Positions 53,101 to 61,477 of a DNA stretch of 64,000 nucleotides are shown one piece after another. The DNA comes from QIAW01 sp035487295 (GTDB lineage: Bacteria; Acidobacteriota; Terriglobia; Terriglobales; Acidobacteriaceae). The DNA lies in the NCBI GenBank assembly GCA_035487295.1, contig DATHMH010000022.1, positions 62,001 through 126,000 of the forward strand, written 5' to 3'. Positions within the stretch are counted from its first letter, which is position 1, and each line of letters begins with the position of its first letter. Below the pieces are notes generated by a model. The model had not been told where the DNA came from. It searched no databases and saw only the letters and a program-made list of their open reading frames with translations. The translations under genes and the position numbers were made by a program.

Positions 53101-54259
53101 GAAGATGCACGCTGCCCACCTGAGGGGAAGCTTTGGCACTGCCCGGGGCCGCGCTGGACGCGTTGTCAAACTGGCTCATCCAGTCACGCCACTCTGCCTC
53201 GCCTGTTAGCGCTCCGCCAAATCCGCTGCCCATAAGATGAGAGAATGCCAAACGAGTTTTGTCCGCGGAATAATTTAAACTCAGGTTAAACGCTGGGCAG
53301 TGTAACGACGGGCCGCTCCACTCCGCCTTCTTCAAAACCATCTTTCCTTGCGAAGAGAAACCGTCAGGAGAAAGACTTCCCTGCCCGGCCATTCGTAGAA
53401 TTCCGGCGCGCAACTCGGGCCTTCGCGTGATTGCCCCCACCTGGTGCAGATCAAGCGATAGATCGTAGTCGCCCTGGAATTTCAGATCGTGCAGGCCGGC
53501 AACCTGGCCTTTAACGTTAAGCACCGAGTCTCCGGACTGCCAGTGCAGCGAACTCAAGTCTGCCCTGTTGGGAAAAAGGCTGAACTCGGCCTCAAAGCTG
53601 GAAGAAAATGGACGAAGGTCTTTGGCGCTGGTGTCGAGCTTGCCGATTTTTATTGATCCATCAAATCGCCGCGTTGCCGAAATGTAGATCAACTTTGCCG
53701 CAACATCGTCAGCCAGCAGATTCAGCGGAATGTGGCGGTCATTCCAGATGAGTTCTCCATTGGAGATTTCCGCCCGTTCAATGCCCAGGTCAAACAGGCT
53801 CTGCATCGTTGTAGGCTGGCCTTTCTTTGCGACGATCGGCATCGGCTGGTTGGTAGCGCCGTCAGGGCCAACCATAATGTGAATTACAGGACGTTCGGCG
53901 ATCACAGTGCGCAGGCCAAAATTTCCCGAAAAAAGCGAGAGAATCTTCAAGCGCACGAGAAGATGATCAACGTGAGCATAAGGAGCTTCGCCGGCAGGCT
54001 CGAGACCGTGCACGGTCAGGTCATGGATATCAATTTCAAGCCGCCAAAGGTTCCAATGGAAAGACCCCATCTCAACCCGTCCGCCGGTGGTGCTTTCCAG
54101 TTCAGCGATCACATTGCGCCGCACCCAATTCTCAAAGCGCTGGCTGGTCAGATACCATCCTGCTGATATCGTAAGCGCGAGCAAAAGCACTCCCGCGCCA
54201 AGCTGAACCAGCTTGCGCTCGCGGCGGCCCGGGCTTTGTCTGTCTTTCTTCAATGCCAT
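50174..54259 (-). CDS. tamB: Translocation and assembly module protein TamB
   Basis: The 1361-residue product has an N-terminal membrane anchor (about 17-38, VQLGAGVLLLALTISAGWYL), a very long beta-helical AsmA-like region and a C-terminal DUF490/TamB domain. The last includes LNLRGTVARPVVLGRVNISSGDIYFNGTTYHLDRGDLLF, PPLPPADIIALLALGRTREEQ and LTYITNLSQSAQQVIQIE. TamB-type proteins span the periplasm and help insert outer-membrane proteins or move phospholipids. The gene starts 4 bases after the SurA-like gene in the bam operon. The length is typical. Confidence 0.94.
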   Translation of the reverse strand: MALKKDRQSPGRRERKLVQLGAGVLLLALTISAGWYLTSQRFENWVRRNVIAELESTTGGRVEMGSFHWNLWRLEIDIHDLTVHGLEPAGEAPYAHVDHLLVRLKILSLFSGNFGLRTVIAERPVIHIMVGPDGATNQPMPIVAKKGQPTTMQSLFDLGIERAEISNGELIWNDRHIPLNLLADDVAAKLIYISATRRFDGSIKIGKLDTSAKDLRPFSSSFEAEFSLFPNRADLSSLHWQSGDSVLNVKGQVAGLHDLKFQGDYDLSLDLHQVGAITRRPELRAGILRMAGQGSLSPDGFSSQGKMVLKKAEWSGPSLHCPAFNLSLNYSADKTRLAFSHLMGSGFGGALTGEAEWRDWMSQFDNASSAAPGSAKASPQVGSVHLHLRALQASEITRAISTRAMPLDRLRPAGEISGDVDLNWKGSLNALQTTVVATVTPPAKPPAYALPLQGELRGNYQRAGNRLNITDAHLATVFTTVTASGILSGPNSMLNLSVKSGNSYELQPLLSALNISPALSISNAPVELHGPASFLGVVSGRLNSPAVNGHLELTDFYTLFPAIAFKPAGRLQTAAQNSQPPQRIHWDQLSADVHFDSNNLTVRAGSLTRGQTQIDLQLSAALHRYRFTDDSQFSAAIAVHDAPLEDLQSLAGVSYPVTGTVNLNFQLSGTRVDPHGDGSFELAQGTAWGRPFKSLRSQMCLTQQEVQLNNFVLALNGARMTGGGSYNLADEGISFNVAGENFDLTHIPALNSEKLSVQGMAAFQASGSGTLNAPILNAKATLRDLVLNGERQGDLTIEASTQGADLRLKAYSQLQDATLQLDGNVLMRGSWPADITLNLRRIDFDPLLHAYLQGHITGHSSAEGSLHLQGPLRDLQHVNLTGEFSQLSADIENVKLRNEGPIRFSDDQGVLKLEQVRIVGQGTDFSAQGSLPFSRQEPVNLNINGQMNLQVLQGYYPGLQSYGAMSVAMRVTGTFNQPAVGGQVQISNAGVSLIDLPNGLSEMNGTLVFNQNRLQVQSLTARSGGGDLKLSGFIAYSRGIYFDLAATGNDVRLRYPQGVSAEASADLRFAGSPQSSTLSGEITVNRFSLTPSFDFGSYVIKSKQESFTSSADSPLSNVHLAVHVVTRPELQVQSSLAKVSGDADLNLRGTVARPVVLGRVNISSGDIYFNGTTYHLDRGDLLFINPLAIIPILDMEATTRVRDYDIVLGFHGPIDRLTTTYRSDPPLPPADIIALLALGRTREEQVLNNTQNSTTITDTAANAILGQALNYALSSRVQRLFGASRIKIDPQVGEPGTPGARLTVEQSVSNKVTLTYITNLSQSAQQVIQIEIQINKNLSLVALRDQYGVVGFDFRIRQRRR

Positions 54260-54263
54260 TGCC

Positions 54264-54953
54264 TCATCGCATCTGGATCTTGCCCTGCTGGCGAAGGGTT
54301 TGCAGCCAGCGGTTGAGCTGCTCGTCTAACGCCTTCTGGGTCAGCAGCTCGCGGATCTGTGCCGACACATCCGCAAGCGGCGGGTCGGGAGCGCCCGCTT
54401 TCTGCAACTGCGGCATGAGCGTCGCGCGATAGTACTGTTCGATATCCGACGGCTCGATCTGAATGCTTGGACGGAAGCGCCGATCCACGAACCTCAACAG
54501 ATCAAGATCATGCGCCATATGCTCTTCAACTTCCGCCTGCGTGAAGCCATATTGCGCCAGCGCGGCTTGCCATTCGCGGTCTGCTTCTGCGCCGATGCTC
54601 GCTTTTGAGGAAGCCGGGTTGCGATTGCGCAGGATCTGCTGCCGCACGTCCGCAATCTTTTTTCCTATTTCTTCCTCCCTCGCTGGACGCGAGCCCTCAA
54701 GCTTCATCTCGGCTTCCATCAATCGCTGGTCGACCAGGCGTTGCAATGCGGCCTGGCGTTCCGGAGCAGTCATCTCGCCGGGGGCATGCTGGTTCAAAAA
54801 ACATTCGTAACGCACAGCTTCATCCCACTCGCTCGCCAGGATGGGGTGCCCATTGACCACGGCAACCACACGATCAAGCACCTCTCCGTGGACAAATTGG
54901 GAGGCGCAGCCCAGCAGCAACAGCACCAGCGCGAGTTGGATCCGCCATGTCAT
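54264..54953 (-). CDS. SurA N-terminal-like periplasmic chaperone without PPIase domain
   Basis: The 229-residue product has a signal peptide (MTWRIQLALVLLLLGCASQFVHG) and a SurA_N-type chaperone region (VLDRVVAVVNGHPILASEWDEA, ERQAALQRLVDQRLMEAEM, LDLLRFVDRRFRPSIQIEPSDIEQYY). No parvulin domain is present. The ATG at 54953 overlaps the bamA stop by one base, and tamB follows after 4 bases, so translation is coupled. A longer frame from 55163 lies within bamA and is rejected. It likely escorts outer-membrane proteins to BamA. A lipoprotein-type Cys exists (LLGCAS), so lipidation is possible. Confidence 0.88.
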   Translation of the reverse strand: MTWRIQLALVLLLLGCASQFVHGEVLDRVVAVVNGHPILASEWDEAVRYECFLNQHAPGEMTAPERQAALQRLVDQRLMEAEMKLEGSRPAREEEIGKKIADVRQQILRNRNPASSKASIGAEADREWQAALAQYGFTQAEVEEHMAHDLDLLRFVDRRFRPSIQIEPSDIEQYYRATLMPQLQKAGAPDPPLADVSAQIRELLTQKALDEQLNRWLQTLRQQGKIQMR

Positions 54954-57900
54954 CAGAATGTCTGCCCCAGGCTGAAGAAGAAATTGAAGTGCTTGAGAGA
55001 GTCGACGCGATTCTGCTGTGGAATGGGAAAAGCCGGCGGATTCAGATCGTAACCAACGTCGACCCGTATGGGACCGATGGGAGTCTTGTAGCGCAATCCA
55101 CCCCCAATCGCCTGCACATTGTAGCTGAAATCGCAAGCCGGTGTGGCGCCCAGAATTCTGCACTGCGAAACATTCTTCTGGTGCAAACGCGCCAAGCCAG
55201 GGAAAAAATCGCTGGCTGCGGCAAATACGTTCCCCATATCGTGGAACAGCACCGGACTGAGGTCCTGGCCAAAATAAGGCAGGGTAAACGGAGGAAAGCG
55301 CAGCTCAAGCTGATTCAGGAACAGCGCGTTTCCGCCAATGGGAAAACCGGTCTGCAAATCGCGTGGGCCGGCCTGATTGAGGGCGAATCCGCGATGGGAG
55401 TTTGCGCCGCCGCCAAAGAATCTCTCCGGCAGGGGGACGATTCCCTGGCTGCCGTGGCCAAACGGCTCCTCGAAGCCGATCTCGGTGAAGCGGGCAAACA
55501 CCAGCCGCTTCTTGTAAAACTGATGATAGGTGGCATTAGTGGTCAGCAATTTGTTGAAGCTGGCCTCGGAGCCAAAAATCTTCGACGAGGTGCCAAAGTT
55601 GAAGGTGGTGTAATTGCCCTTGCGCGCATCCAGCGGGTCGTCGCGCCGGTCGCGTACCAGGGTAAAGCTGGGTATGCCCACGCGCACCGGCTGCGATAAC
55701 AGGGGAACAAGGTTAGGATCGATGCGCAAGGTCCGCGGGTCCACCTTCACCCGGCGATAGCTGAAATCGTAAAGCAGGGTGGTTACTCTGCTGTATTTTT
55801 GCTCGGCCTGGATCTGCCCTTCCAGGCGGTCGGCGGTGAAGGTGCGCACATCGCGCGTGTTGTCGTAGAAAGTTGTAAAAATAAATTTCCAGTTCTCGCG
55901 CTGGAACAGGCGCGGGGCCTCGTAACTGAAAAGACCAAGCTTCTCCAGCCGCCCATAACGCGACTTGAAGAGCAGGGTGTGATCGCGTCCCATGAAGTTG
56001 AGACGGGTCACGTCGAACGAAACGCGCGGACTGACGCCGGTTCCTCCCTGCGGCTGGTTTGATTGCCCGGGGTCGGTGCCGCTATCTACTTCCAGCCCAA
56101 ATCCATAATTAAAGGTATAGCGTTTGGCCTCTTCCACCTGGAACAAGACATTCTTCCGCTGGTCTTCTCCATCAGGATTCTGTATGGCGGAATCCACTTC
56201 ATTAAAGATGCCAAGGTCATAGAGCCGGCGCTGGGTATCGAGCATCTCGGCCTGGCTGAGCGGATCGCCTTCGTGCACCTGCACCTCTCGCCTGGCGACA
56301 TAGGGACGGGTAAAATTCAGGCCGGAAAGAAACACGTTGTTCACAAAAATCCGGGGGCCTTCCGTGATTGTGTAAGTAAGGTCTACCCGCGTCGGATCTG
56401 ATGGAACCTGCTTGTAAGAAGCCTCAAACTGCACGTTGGGAAAGCCATTGTTGAAGTAATAATAAGTCACGTTATCGCGGTCAGAGGCAACGCTGCTGTC
56501 TGAAAATGGCTGGCCTTCCTTGGTATCGACCATGCCGCGGATCACGTCAGTGGAAACGGCATGATTGCCCTCAATGTTGAGAGTTTGCACCCTGCTCTGT
56601 GGCCCCTCTTCAATGTGGATGATCACCCGCAAATGTCCTTCTTGCCCCAGATAGTTATCCTGCTGTTCGGCGCTGACCTTCACCTTTTGAAAACCGTTGT
56701 TGCGATAAAGTGTCTGGATCCCCGCCAGATCATCGCTTAAAAGAGATTGGCTGAAGCGGCCATGGGGAAGCAGAAAACTGGAAGGAGCAACCTGCATTCG
56801 ATCTGCCAGCAGGTCAGTATCGAAGTAGTGGTTGCCGTCAAATGCCAAGGCCAGCAGCCGGTGGCGCTTGCCTTTATCGATCTCATAAATCACATGATGC
56901 TTGCCCCGGGCCGCATCGGTTTCCTGCCTTACATTCACGTTCACATCAAAGTAACCCTGGGTTTGAAAGTAATCGCGCAGGTTACGCCGGCCCTCGTTCA
57001 AAAGATCTTCATCCACGGTGCCCTCTTCAAACACGGGCACATATTTCTTGATGAGCCCGCGGCGAAGATACGCGCCTTGCAACTCCACATCTACCTCGGG
57101 CCCGCGTTCGATGCTGAAGACGTAATCCACCGTGTTGCTTTCAGGATGGTAGACATCATGTGCGACCGAGACCTGCACCAGGAGCCGGTCCTGCTTCTGG
57201 TATTTCTTGCGCAGGTTCTGCAGCACCTGCATCAGGCGGAGGGAGCTGGCGCGGTCTCCGGTGTGAAGCCTGGCGATTTCCCTGACTTCTTCGTCCGGAT
57301 ACCCGGCATTGCCCTGGATGGTTATGTTCCCAACGCGCGCGATTGGGCCGGGCGCCACGGTAAAGATGATGTCCACCTGCTGCTGCAGCGGATGCTTTTC
57401 AAGCCGTGCGGTGACGGATGCTTTGTGATATCCATTCTCGACCAGGACGCGCTGAATTCCCTGAATGGCGGCATTCAGTTTTTCGTCGGTAAACAGCTCA
57501 CCCAACTGCAAGCGGGTGGCGTTTACGAGTTGGTTGGGCGTCGGCGGAGCGCTGAAGATTCCTTCAACCCGGCGCGCTCCGACAAAATAATTTTCGCTGG
57601 CCACAAAGACAAGCGTGACCTGCGCGTTGGGCGCGAGCTCAGCCTCTACCTGCAAATCGGCAAAGCGTCCGGTTTCATAGAGCGACTGCAGGCTCTTTTG
57701 CACCGCTTGTTTCTTCAGGGGCTGGTTTTCCTGCTGGGCGAGAAGGCTCTTGAGGTTATTCGTATCTTTCAATCCGCTGCCGCGAAATTGAATGTCGTGT
57801 ACGGGAAGCCCTTCATATTTATCCATGGCAGACCGATAGATGGAAGGATCGGAAACGCTGGGAGCGGCGAGTGGGGCTATGGCGCCGGGAGCCGATAACA

Positions 57901-58015
57901 CTTCTGGGGAAGCCGACACTGCCACTGGAGCGGCTGCAGGGTCCTGCGCCCAGGCTGCATAGGCGTACAGCAAGCCTGCCGCCAAGATACATAGAACCGC
58001 TGCTCTCAACCCCAT
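54953..58015 (-). CDS. bamA: Outer membrane protein assembly factor BamA (Omp85)
   Basis: The 1020-residue product has a signal peptide (MGLRAAVLCILAAGLLYAYAAWAQ), a spacer and several POTRA domains. These include about 85-165 (GLPVHDIQFRGSGLKD), then VGNITIQGNAGYPDEEV, RHRLLALAFDGNHYFDTDLL, RVQTLNIEGNHAVSTDVI and RIFVNNVFLSGLNFTRP. A C-terminal 16-strand Omp85 barrel follows, with FFGGGANSHRGFALNQAGPRD and the terminal FFFSLGQTF ending in Phe. It inserts beta-barrel proteins into the outer membrane. The ATG at 58015 is chosen for the signal peptide; frames open to 58129 would add a non-family leader. It heads the operon with the SurA-like gene, tamB and pcm. Confidence 0.92.
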   Translation of the reverse strand: MGLRAAVLCILAAGLLYAYAAWAQDPAAAPVAVSASPEVLSAPGAIAPLAAPSVSDPSIYRSAMDKYEGLPVHDIQFRGSGLKDTNNLKSLLAQQENQPLKKQAVQKSLQSLYETGRFADLQVEAELAPNAQVTLVFVASENYFVGARRVEGIFSAPPTPNQLVNATRLQLGELFTDEKLNAAIQGIQRVLVENGYHKASVTARLEKHPLQQQVDIIFTVAPGPIARVGNITIQGNAGYPDEEVREIARLHTGDRASSLRLMQVLQNLRKKYQKQDRLLVQVSVAHDVYHPESNTVDYVFSIERGPEVDVELQGAYLRRGLIKKYVPVFEEGTVDEDLLNEGRRNLRDYFQTQGYFDVNVNVRQETDAARGKHHVIYEIDKGKRHRLLALAFDGNHYFDTDLLADRMQVAPSSFLLPHGRFSQSLLSDDLAGIQTLYRNNGFQKVKVSAEQQDNYLGQEGHLRVIIHIEEGPQSRVQTLNIEGNHAVSTDVIRGMVDTKEGQPFSDSSVASDRDNVTYYYFNNGFPNVQFEASYKQVPSDPTRVDLTYTITEGPRIFVNNVFLSGLNFTRPYVARREVQVHEGDPLSQAEMLDTQRRLYDLGIFNEVDSAIQNPDGEDQRKNVLFQVEEAKRYTFNYGFGLEVDSGTDPGQSNQPQGGTGVSPRVSFDVTRLNFMGRDHTLLFKSRYGRLEKLGLFSYEAPRLFQRENWKFIFTTFYDNTRDVRTFTADRLEGQIQAEQKYSRVTTLLYDFSYRRVKVDPRTLRIDPNLVPLLSQPVRVGIPSFTLVRDRRDDPLDARKGNYTTFNFGTSSKIFGSEASFNKLLTTNATYHQFYKKRLVFARFTEIGFEEPFGHGSQGIVPLPERFFGGGANSHRGFALNQAGPRDLQTGFPIGGNALFLNQLELRFPPFTLPYFGQDLSPVLFHDMGNVFAAASDFFPGLARLHQKNVSQCRILGATPACDFSYNVQAIGGGLRYKTPIGPIRVDVGYDLNPPAFPIPQQNRVDSLKHFNFFFSLGQTF

Positions 58016-58129
58016 CACCTGGAAATTCTTCGATTTGACCCTGATTTTCTCTGGCACTCTAAAGTGTTTGCATAAGCAATCATGAACAGCCCCGCAAGGA
58101 ACGACGCGCTGGCTCCTGAGTTCGCGCAC

Positions 58130-58347
58130 ACTCTTTAGCTCCTGAACCTTAAAATCTCATCGCCCAAAGCGTTTTCCGCAAACTCTAATGACTTGTGTAC
58201 GAAGATGAACCAAGGTCTTCTTGTCGACATTTATGGCGGGCTAACGCTACCTGGTACCACTCGACCTTGCTCCACCCAGGAGTGATTTCTCTTCAGGCCA
58301 ACACTACTATAATAAATTGTTAGTCAGCCTACTCGCGAAGCGGCCAC
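58130..58347. other. Divergent promoter region bamA / thiF-like
   Basis: About 220 bases without a gene between two divergent units. The AT-rich CTACTATAATAAATTGTTAG (58305-58324) offers a TATAAT box for the plus-strand gene, but a matching -35 is not obvious. Confidence 0.45.
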
Positions 58348-59370
58348 ATGCCTTTTAGCTTAGATGAAAGATACTCACGCCAAGTATTGTTTCCCCCTAT
58401 CGGACCGGAGGGGCAGCGGAAGCTGGCCTCCGCAAAAGTAGCAGTGATTGGGTGCGGCGCCACCGGCTCAGCCGTCGCCTCTCTGCTGGCTCGAGCCGGC
58501 ATCGGTGAGATACGGATTATTGACCGTGACTACGTGGAACGCAGTAACCTGCAGCGCCAATCCCTGTTTGACGAAGCCGATGCGCGCGAGTCTTTGCCCA
58601 AGGCGCTGGCCGCGGCGCGCAAGATTGCCGCCTTTAACTCTGAAATTCGGGTGCATCCTGAGATTGCTGACTTGACCCCGGAAAACATCGAGTCCCTGCT
58701 GGGCAGCTCCGACCTGCTGCTCGATGCCACAGATAACTTCGAGACCCGCTATCTGGTCAACGATTTCGCCGTGAGCCAAGGCAAGCCCTGGATTTACACC
58801 GCGGCCGTCGGAAGTTACTGCCTCACCATGAATATCATCCCGGGCGAGACTGCCTGCCTGGCCTGCATGTTCCCACAGGCTCCCGGCGGAATGGTTGAAA
58901 CCTGCGATACGGCGGGCATCCTGAATTCTGCCGTCAACCTGGCAGCCTCTATCGAAGCGACGGAAGCTCTCAAAATCCTTGTTGACGCCAAAGACAAGCT
59001 GCGTCGCACGCTGCTTTCCTGGGATGTATGGACAAATGAACGCGCCGAGATCAGCGCGGAGCACCCCCGCGAGCAGTGCTCTGTGTGCCGGCAGCGCGAG
59101 TTTGTTTATCTGGCAGGAGAGGGTCGCCCGCACATCACCCTCTGCGGACGCAACTCCGTCCAGATCCACGAGCAGCACCGCCCCGTGGATTTCGCCGAGA
59201 TGACCCGCAAACTTACCCCCCACGGCGCCGTGAAGCACAACGAATTTGTGCTCAAGTTCTGGCGTGAACCCTATGAGATGACCTTATTCCCCGATGGCCG
59301 CGCCATCATCAAGGGGACAACGGATACTGGTATCGCACGCAGCCTTTACGCACGTTTTGTGGGAAGTTGA
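58348..59370 (+). CDS. ThiF/MoeB/HesA-family adenylyltransferase (E1-like)
   Basis: The 340-residue product adenylates the C-terminus of a ubiquitin-like sulfur carrier (ThiS or MoaD). The Rossmann motif is VIGCGATGS (34-41), with IIDRDYVERSNLQRQSLF binding the nucleotide. Zinc ligands are Cys170/Cys173 and Cys244/Cys247 (CLAC, CSVC). Cys186 in VETCDTAGILNS is in the place of the transfer cysteine. Instead of a rhodanese domain it has a C-terminal extension of about 85 residues (GRPHITLCGRNSVQIHEQHR to SLYARFVGS). Specificity (thiamine, molybdopterin or other) cannot be told, as no carrier gene is adjacent. Confidence 0.92.
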   Translation: MPFSLDERYSRQVLFPPIGPEGQRKLASAKVAVIGCGATGSAVASLLARAGIGEIRIIDRDYVERSNLQRQSLFDEADARESLPKALAAARKIAAFNSEIRVHPEIADLTPENIESLLGSSDLLLDATDNFETRYLVNDFAVSQGKPWIYTAAVGSYCLTMNIIPGETACLACMFPQAPGGMVETCDTAGILNSAVNLAASIEATEALKILVDAKDKLRRTLLSWDVWTNERAEISAEHPREQCSVCRQREFVYLAGEGRPHITLCGRNSVQIHEQHRPVDFAEMTRKLTPHGAVKHNEFVLKFWREPYEMTLFPDGRAIIKGTTDTGIARSLYARFVGS

Positions 59371-59385
59371 TGTCTTCAAAAAGAT

Positions 59386-59415
59386 TTCCTTCGTGTACCT
59401 TTGTGCCCTTTGTGG
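59386..59415. repeat. Dispersed intergenic repeat
   Basis: CCTTCGTGTACCTTTGTGCC, CTTTGTGGTTAAG occurs again, slightly longer, at about 61142-61189. It also occurs inverted at about 44028-44062. All copies lie between genes. Confidence 0.7.
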
Positions 59416-59444
59416 TTAAGATTTTCTCTGCGCTTTTGCCAAGC

Positions 59445-60003
59445 TTATTTCTTGATCACCCCACACGCAATCCTGTCGCCCGAGCTTCCCGACGGGTCTG
59501 TCTTGCCGTCGTCAGCCTTGGCGTGAATCACCAGCGCCGTTCCCCCATTCGTGAAAACTGAGTGCGGATCATCGCCCAGGGTCACATTAGGAGCGATCAC
59601 CGTGCTCTTGGATTTGCCTTTGGCATTCACCGTGATGTTGGGAATGTCGCCGGCGTGGGGCCCGTCAGGGTTCTGCAAGCCGTGCTTCTTTCCGTCAGGA
59701 TTAAAGTGCGGACCGGCGGACTTGAAGTCCGGCGTCTCGCAGGTGGCATTTTGATGCACGTGGATTGCATGCTCTCCCGGAGGCAGCCCCTGCAAATTGA
59801 GTTTGATCTTTACCCCCCTGGGCCGCGCTGGAGAGCGTAGCGGTCCCGATGCTCTTACCCTGCGCGTCTTGCATATCGACGGTCGCGGGTTTTGGACCTT
59901 TGGCAACGACCGATGTTGCAACCAGCAGCAAGATGGTGGTGAAGAATACTGCCTTCCACAAAGATATTTTTCCCGGTTGGCGATTTTCAACTTCAGTGTG
60001 CAT
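59445..60003 (-). pseudogene. sodC: Cu/Zn superoxide dismutase, frameshifted
   Basis: The ATG at 60003 follows GGAGGAATTGACC and gives a membrane/signal segment (LWKAVFFTTILLLVATSVVA) and the start of the SOD fold (ATVDMQDAQGKSIGTATLSS). At a run of six G (59814-59819) the frame breaks. Continuing one frame over gives VKIKLNLQGLPPGEHAIHVH, then HFNPDGKKHG, PHAGDIPNI and GGTALVIHAKADDGKTDPSG, SSGDRIACGVIKK. All Cu and Zn ligand positions (HVH, H, H, D and the VIH His) and both disulfide cysteines are present. Removing one G restores a 185-residue enzyme. A homopolymer error, phase variation or true decay are all possible. Confidence 0.85.
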
Positions 60004-60208
60004 GGTCAATTCCTCCATTTCTTTCACAGGCACAAATAAATACAGAAGGATTGTAACCAATCTGGCGGTGGATGAGAGATATCACCTTAGGCCAGAAGCT
60101 CGTAATTACCTCAAATTTCTTGAGCATCCCTGTTTACTCAAAAGTAATCAAACCGAATAAGCCCGAAAGGGTGAAGATAAAGCTGTGTCGTGCAGCGGGG
60201 AGTTTCAT

Positions 60209-61117
60209 ATGCGGCGTGTAATCCTGTTGAATGCATTTCTAATGTTATCGGCATCTCTGTTGGTGGTGGCGCAAGCCAGTAGGAGCGGTGCAGCTGCACC
60301 CTCGGCCGCGGGAAGTACAAACTCGGGTCCAGGCACTACCATGACTCAAACGGCAAATCCTACGCCCAGCAGGGGAAACGCGGTTCCGACGCCCACGAAC
60401 ACGCCGCAAATCACCGACACAACCGGTCAATCGGTGGGCTCTACGCCGACGCAAGGAAATACCGGCCCAACAACTACGAACACGCCGCAGATTACAGATA
60501 CAACCGGTCAACCTGTAGGGTCCACCCCCACGCAACCGAATGTAGGACAGACCACAGGTACGACCACCACCCCGACCGCAGCTACTACCCCAACCGCGGC
60601 TACCACCTCAACTCAAACCCTCAATACGACACAGGGCGGCAGCACTACGACCGGCCTGGCGAATACGGCTGTGCCAGGTGAAATCGAAACTGTTTTTACC
60701 CCTAATGCGAATGCGACCCAATCTGCAACTACGCCTCCCCAGCCGGAAGTCAGTACATCGCTCACTCCTGCGCAAGTATTAGGAACGGGCAACTTTACCG
60801 GAAGTGATTCGGTGTGGAGCGTGCCCAGCAACCAAGAGAGTCTGGCCGAGGCTGCACGCGAGGCACGGCAAAGATTGGCCAAAGACCGTCCACGCGTATT
60901 CACCAATAACGATGTTGCCCGGCTTCGCCAAGCCGCGGGTGAGCCCCCAATCGCACCTGCCACCGGACCGGTGACCAACGAACAAACCATGCCGGCCTCG
61001 GACGTAACTCCGGACAATAATAGCGGGCTGAACCTGCCTGCTTCCGACCAGACCACGCCGCCAACCAACATGAATCAGAACCCGGGGAAACACAGCCCAT
61101 TTCGGCCAAAAAGATAA
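60209..61117 (+). CDS. Secreted Thr/Pro-rich low-complexity protein
   Basis: The 302-residue product has a signal peptide (MRRVILLNAFLMLSASLLVVAQA) followed by a Thr/Pro/Gln/Asn-rich region. That region has a duplicated unit of about 28 residues (TNTPQITDTTGQSVGSTPTQ and TNTPQITDTTGQPVGSTPTQ) and PTAATTPTAATT. The C-terminal half has a short more ordered part (SLAEAAREARQRLAKDRPRVFTNNDVARLRQA) also seen at the ends of some acidobacterial exported proteins. It is probably an extended surface or periplasmic protein, perhaps glycosylated. GGGGAG before the ATG at 60209 supports this start over an ATG at 60185. Confidence 0.75.
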   Translation: MRRVILLNAFLMLSASLLVVAQASRSGAAAPSAAGSTNSGPGTTMTQTANPTPSRGNAVPTPTNTPQITDTTGQSVGSTPTQGNTGPTTTNTPQITDTTGQPVGSTPTQPNVGQTTGTTTTPTAATTPTAATTSTQTLNTTQGGSTTTGLANTAVPGEIETVFTPNANATQSATTPPQPEVSTSLTPAQVLGTGNFTGSDSVWSVPSNQESLAEAAREARQRLAKDRPRVFTNNDVARLRQAAGEPPIAPATGPVTNEQTMPASDVTPDNNSGLNLPASDQTTPPTNMNQNPGKHSPFRPKR

Positions 61118-61141
61118 CGGTAAATTCCACATCTTTGCTTT

Positions 61142-61190
61142 CCTTCGTGTACCTTTCCGTTCTTGCCTATGTGTCCTTTGTGGTTAGGTT
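61142..61190. repeat. Dispersed intergenic repeat
   Basis: CCTTCGTGTACCTTTCCGTT, then ATGTGTCCTTTGTGGTTAGG, an expanded relative of 59386-59415. Confidence 0.65.
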
Positions 61191-61244
61191 TTGACTTTGT
61201 TTTTCTCCGCGCCTTTGCATTGAGATTTCGCTTATACTCGTCGC

Positions 61245-61463
61245 ATGGCTTGTTCGGACTTGGAAAAGATGCGGCAGCAGGCGCACGACCTTCATCAGCT
61301 TCTCCGGCAGAAACGGGAGAAGGCGCGGGCACACGCATCGGAAAATAAGAACAGCGCGAGGAGCTCGCGCTCTGACTTCGAACCTTTTCTAAAAAACAAG
61401 CTCTCATCCCTCTCGGGAAAAATCTCGCAACACCTCACGCAGCATCAATGCGAAATAGAATGA
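61245..61463 (+). CDS. Small hypothetical protein
   Basis: A 72-residue basic, helical peptide (MACSDLEKMRQQAHDLHQLL, RQKREKARAHAS, then LSSLSGKISQHLTQHQCEIE) opening 15 bases before the SET gene. The first half is likely a coiled coil. No strong ribosome binding site is seen. It could be a genuine partner of the SET protein or a chance frame. Confidence 0.45.
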   Translation: MACSDLEKMRQQAHDLHQLLRQKREKARAHASENKNSARSSRSDFEPFLKNKLSSLSGKISQHLTQHQCEIE

Positions 61464-61477
61464 AAGTTTAAACTGCC

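Noticed and set aside
54954..55163. 70-codon extension of the SurA-like gene
   Set aside because: The extension is the bamA 3' end in another frame; the ATG at 54953 gives a clear signal peptide.
56747..57898. 383-codon plus-strand frame opposite bamA
   Set aside because: It lies fully within the POTRA-encoding part of bamA and resembles no protein.
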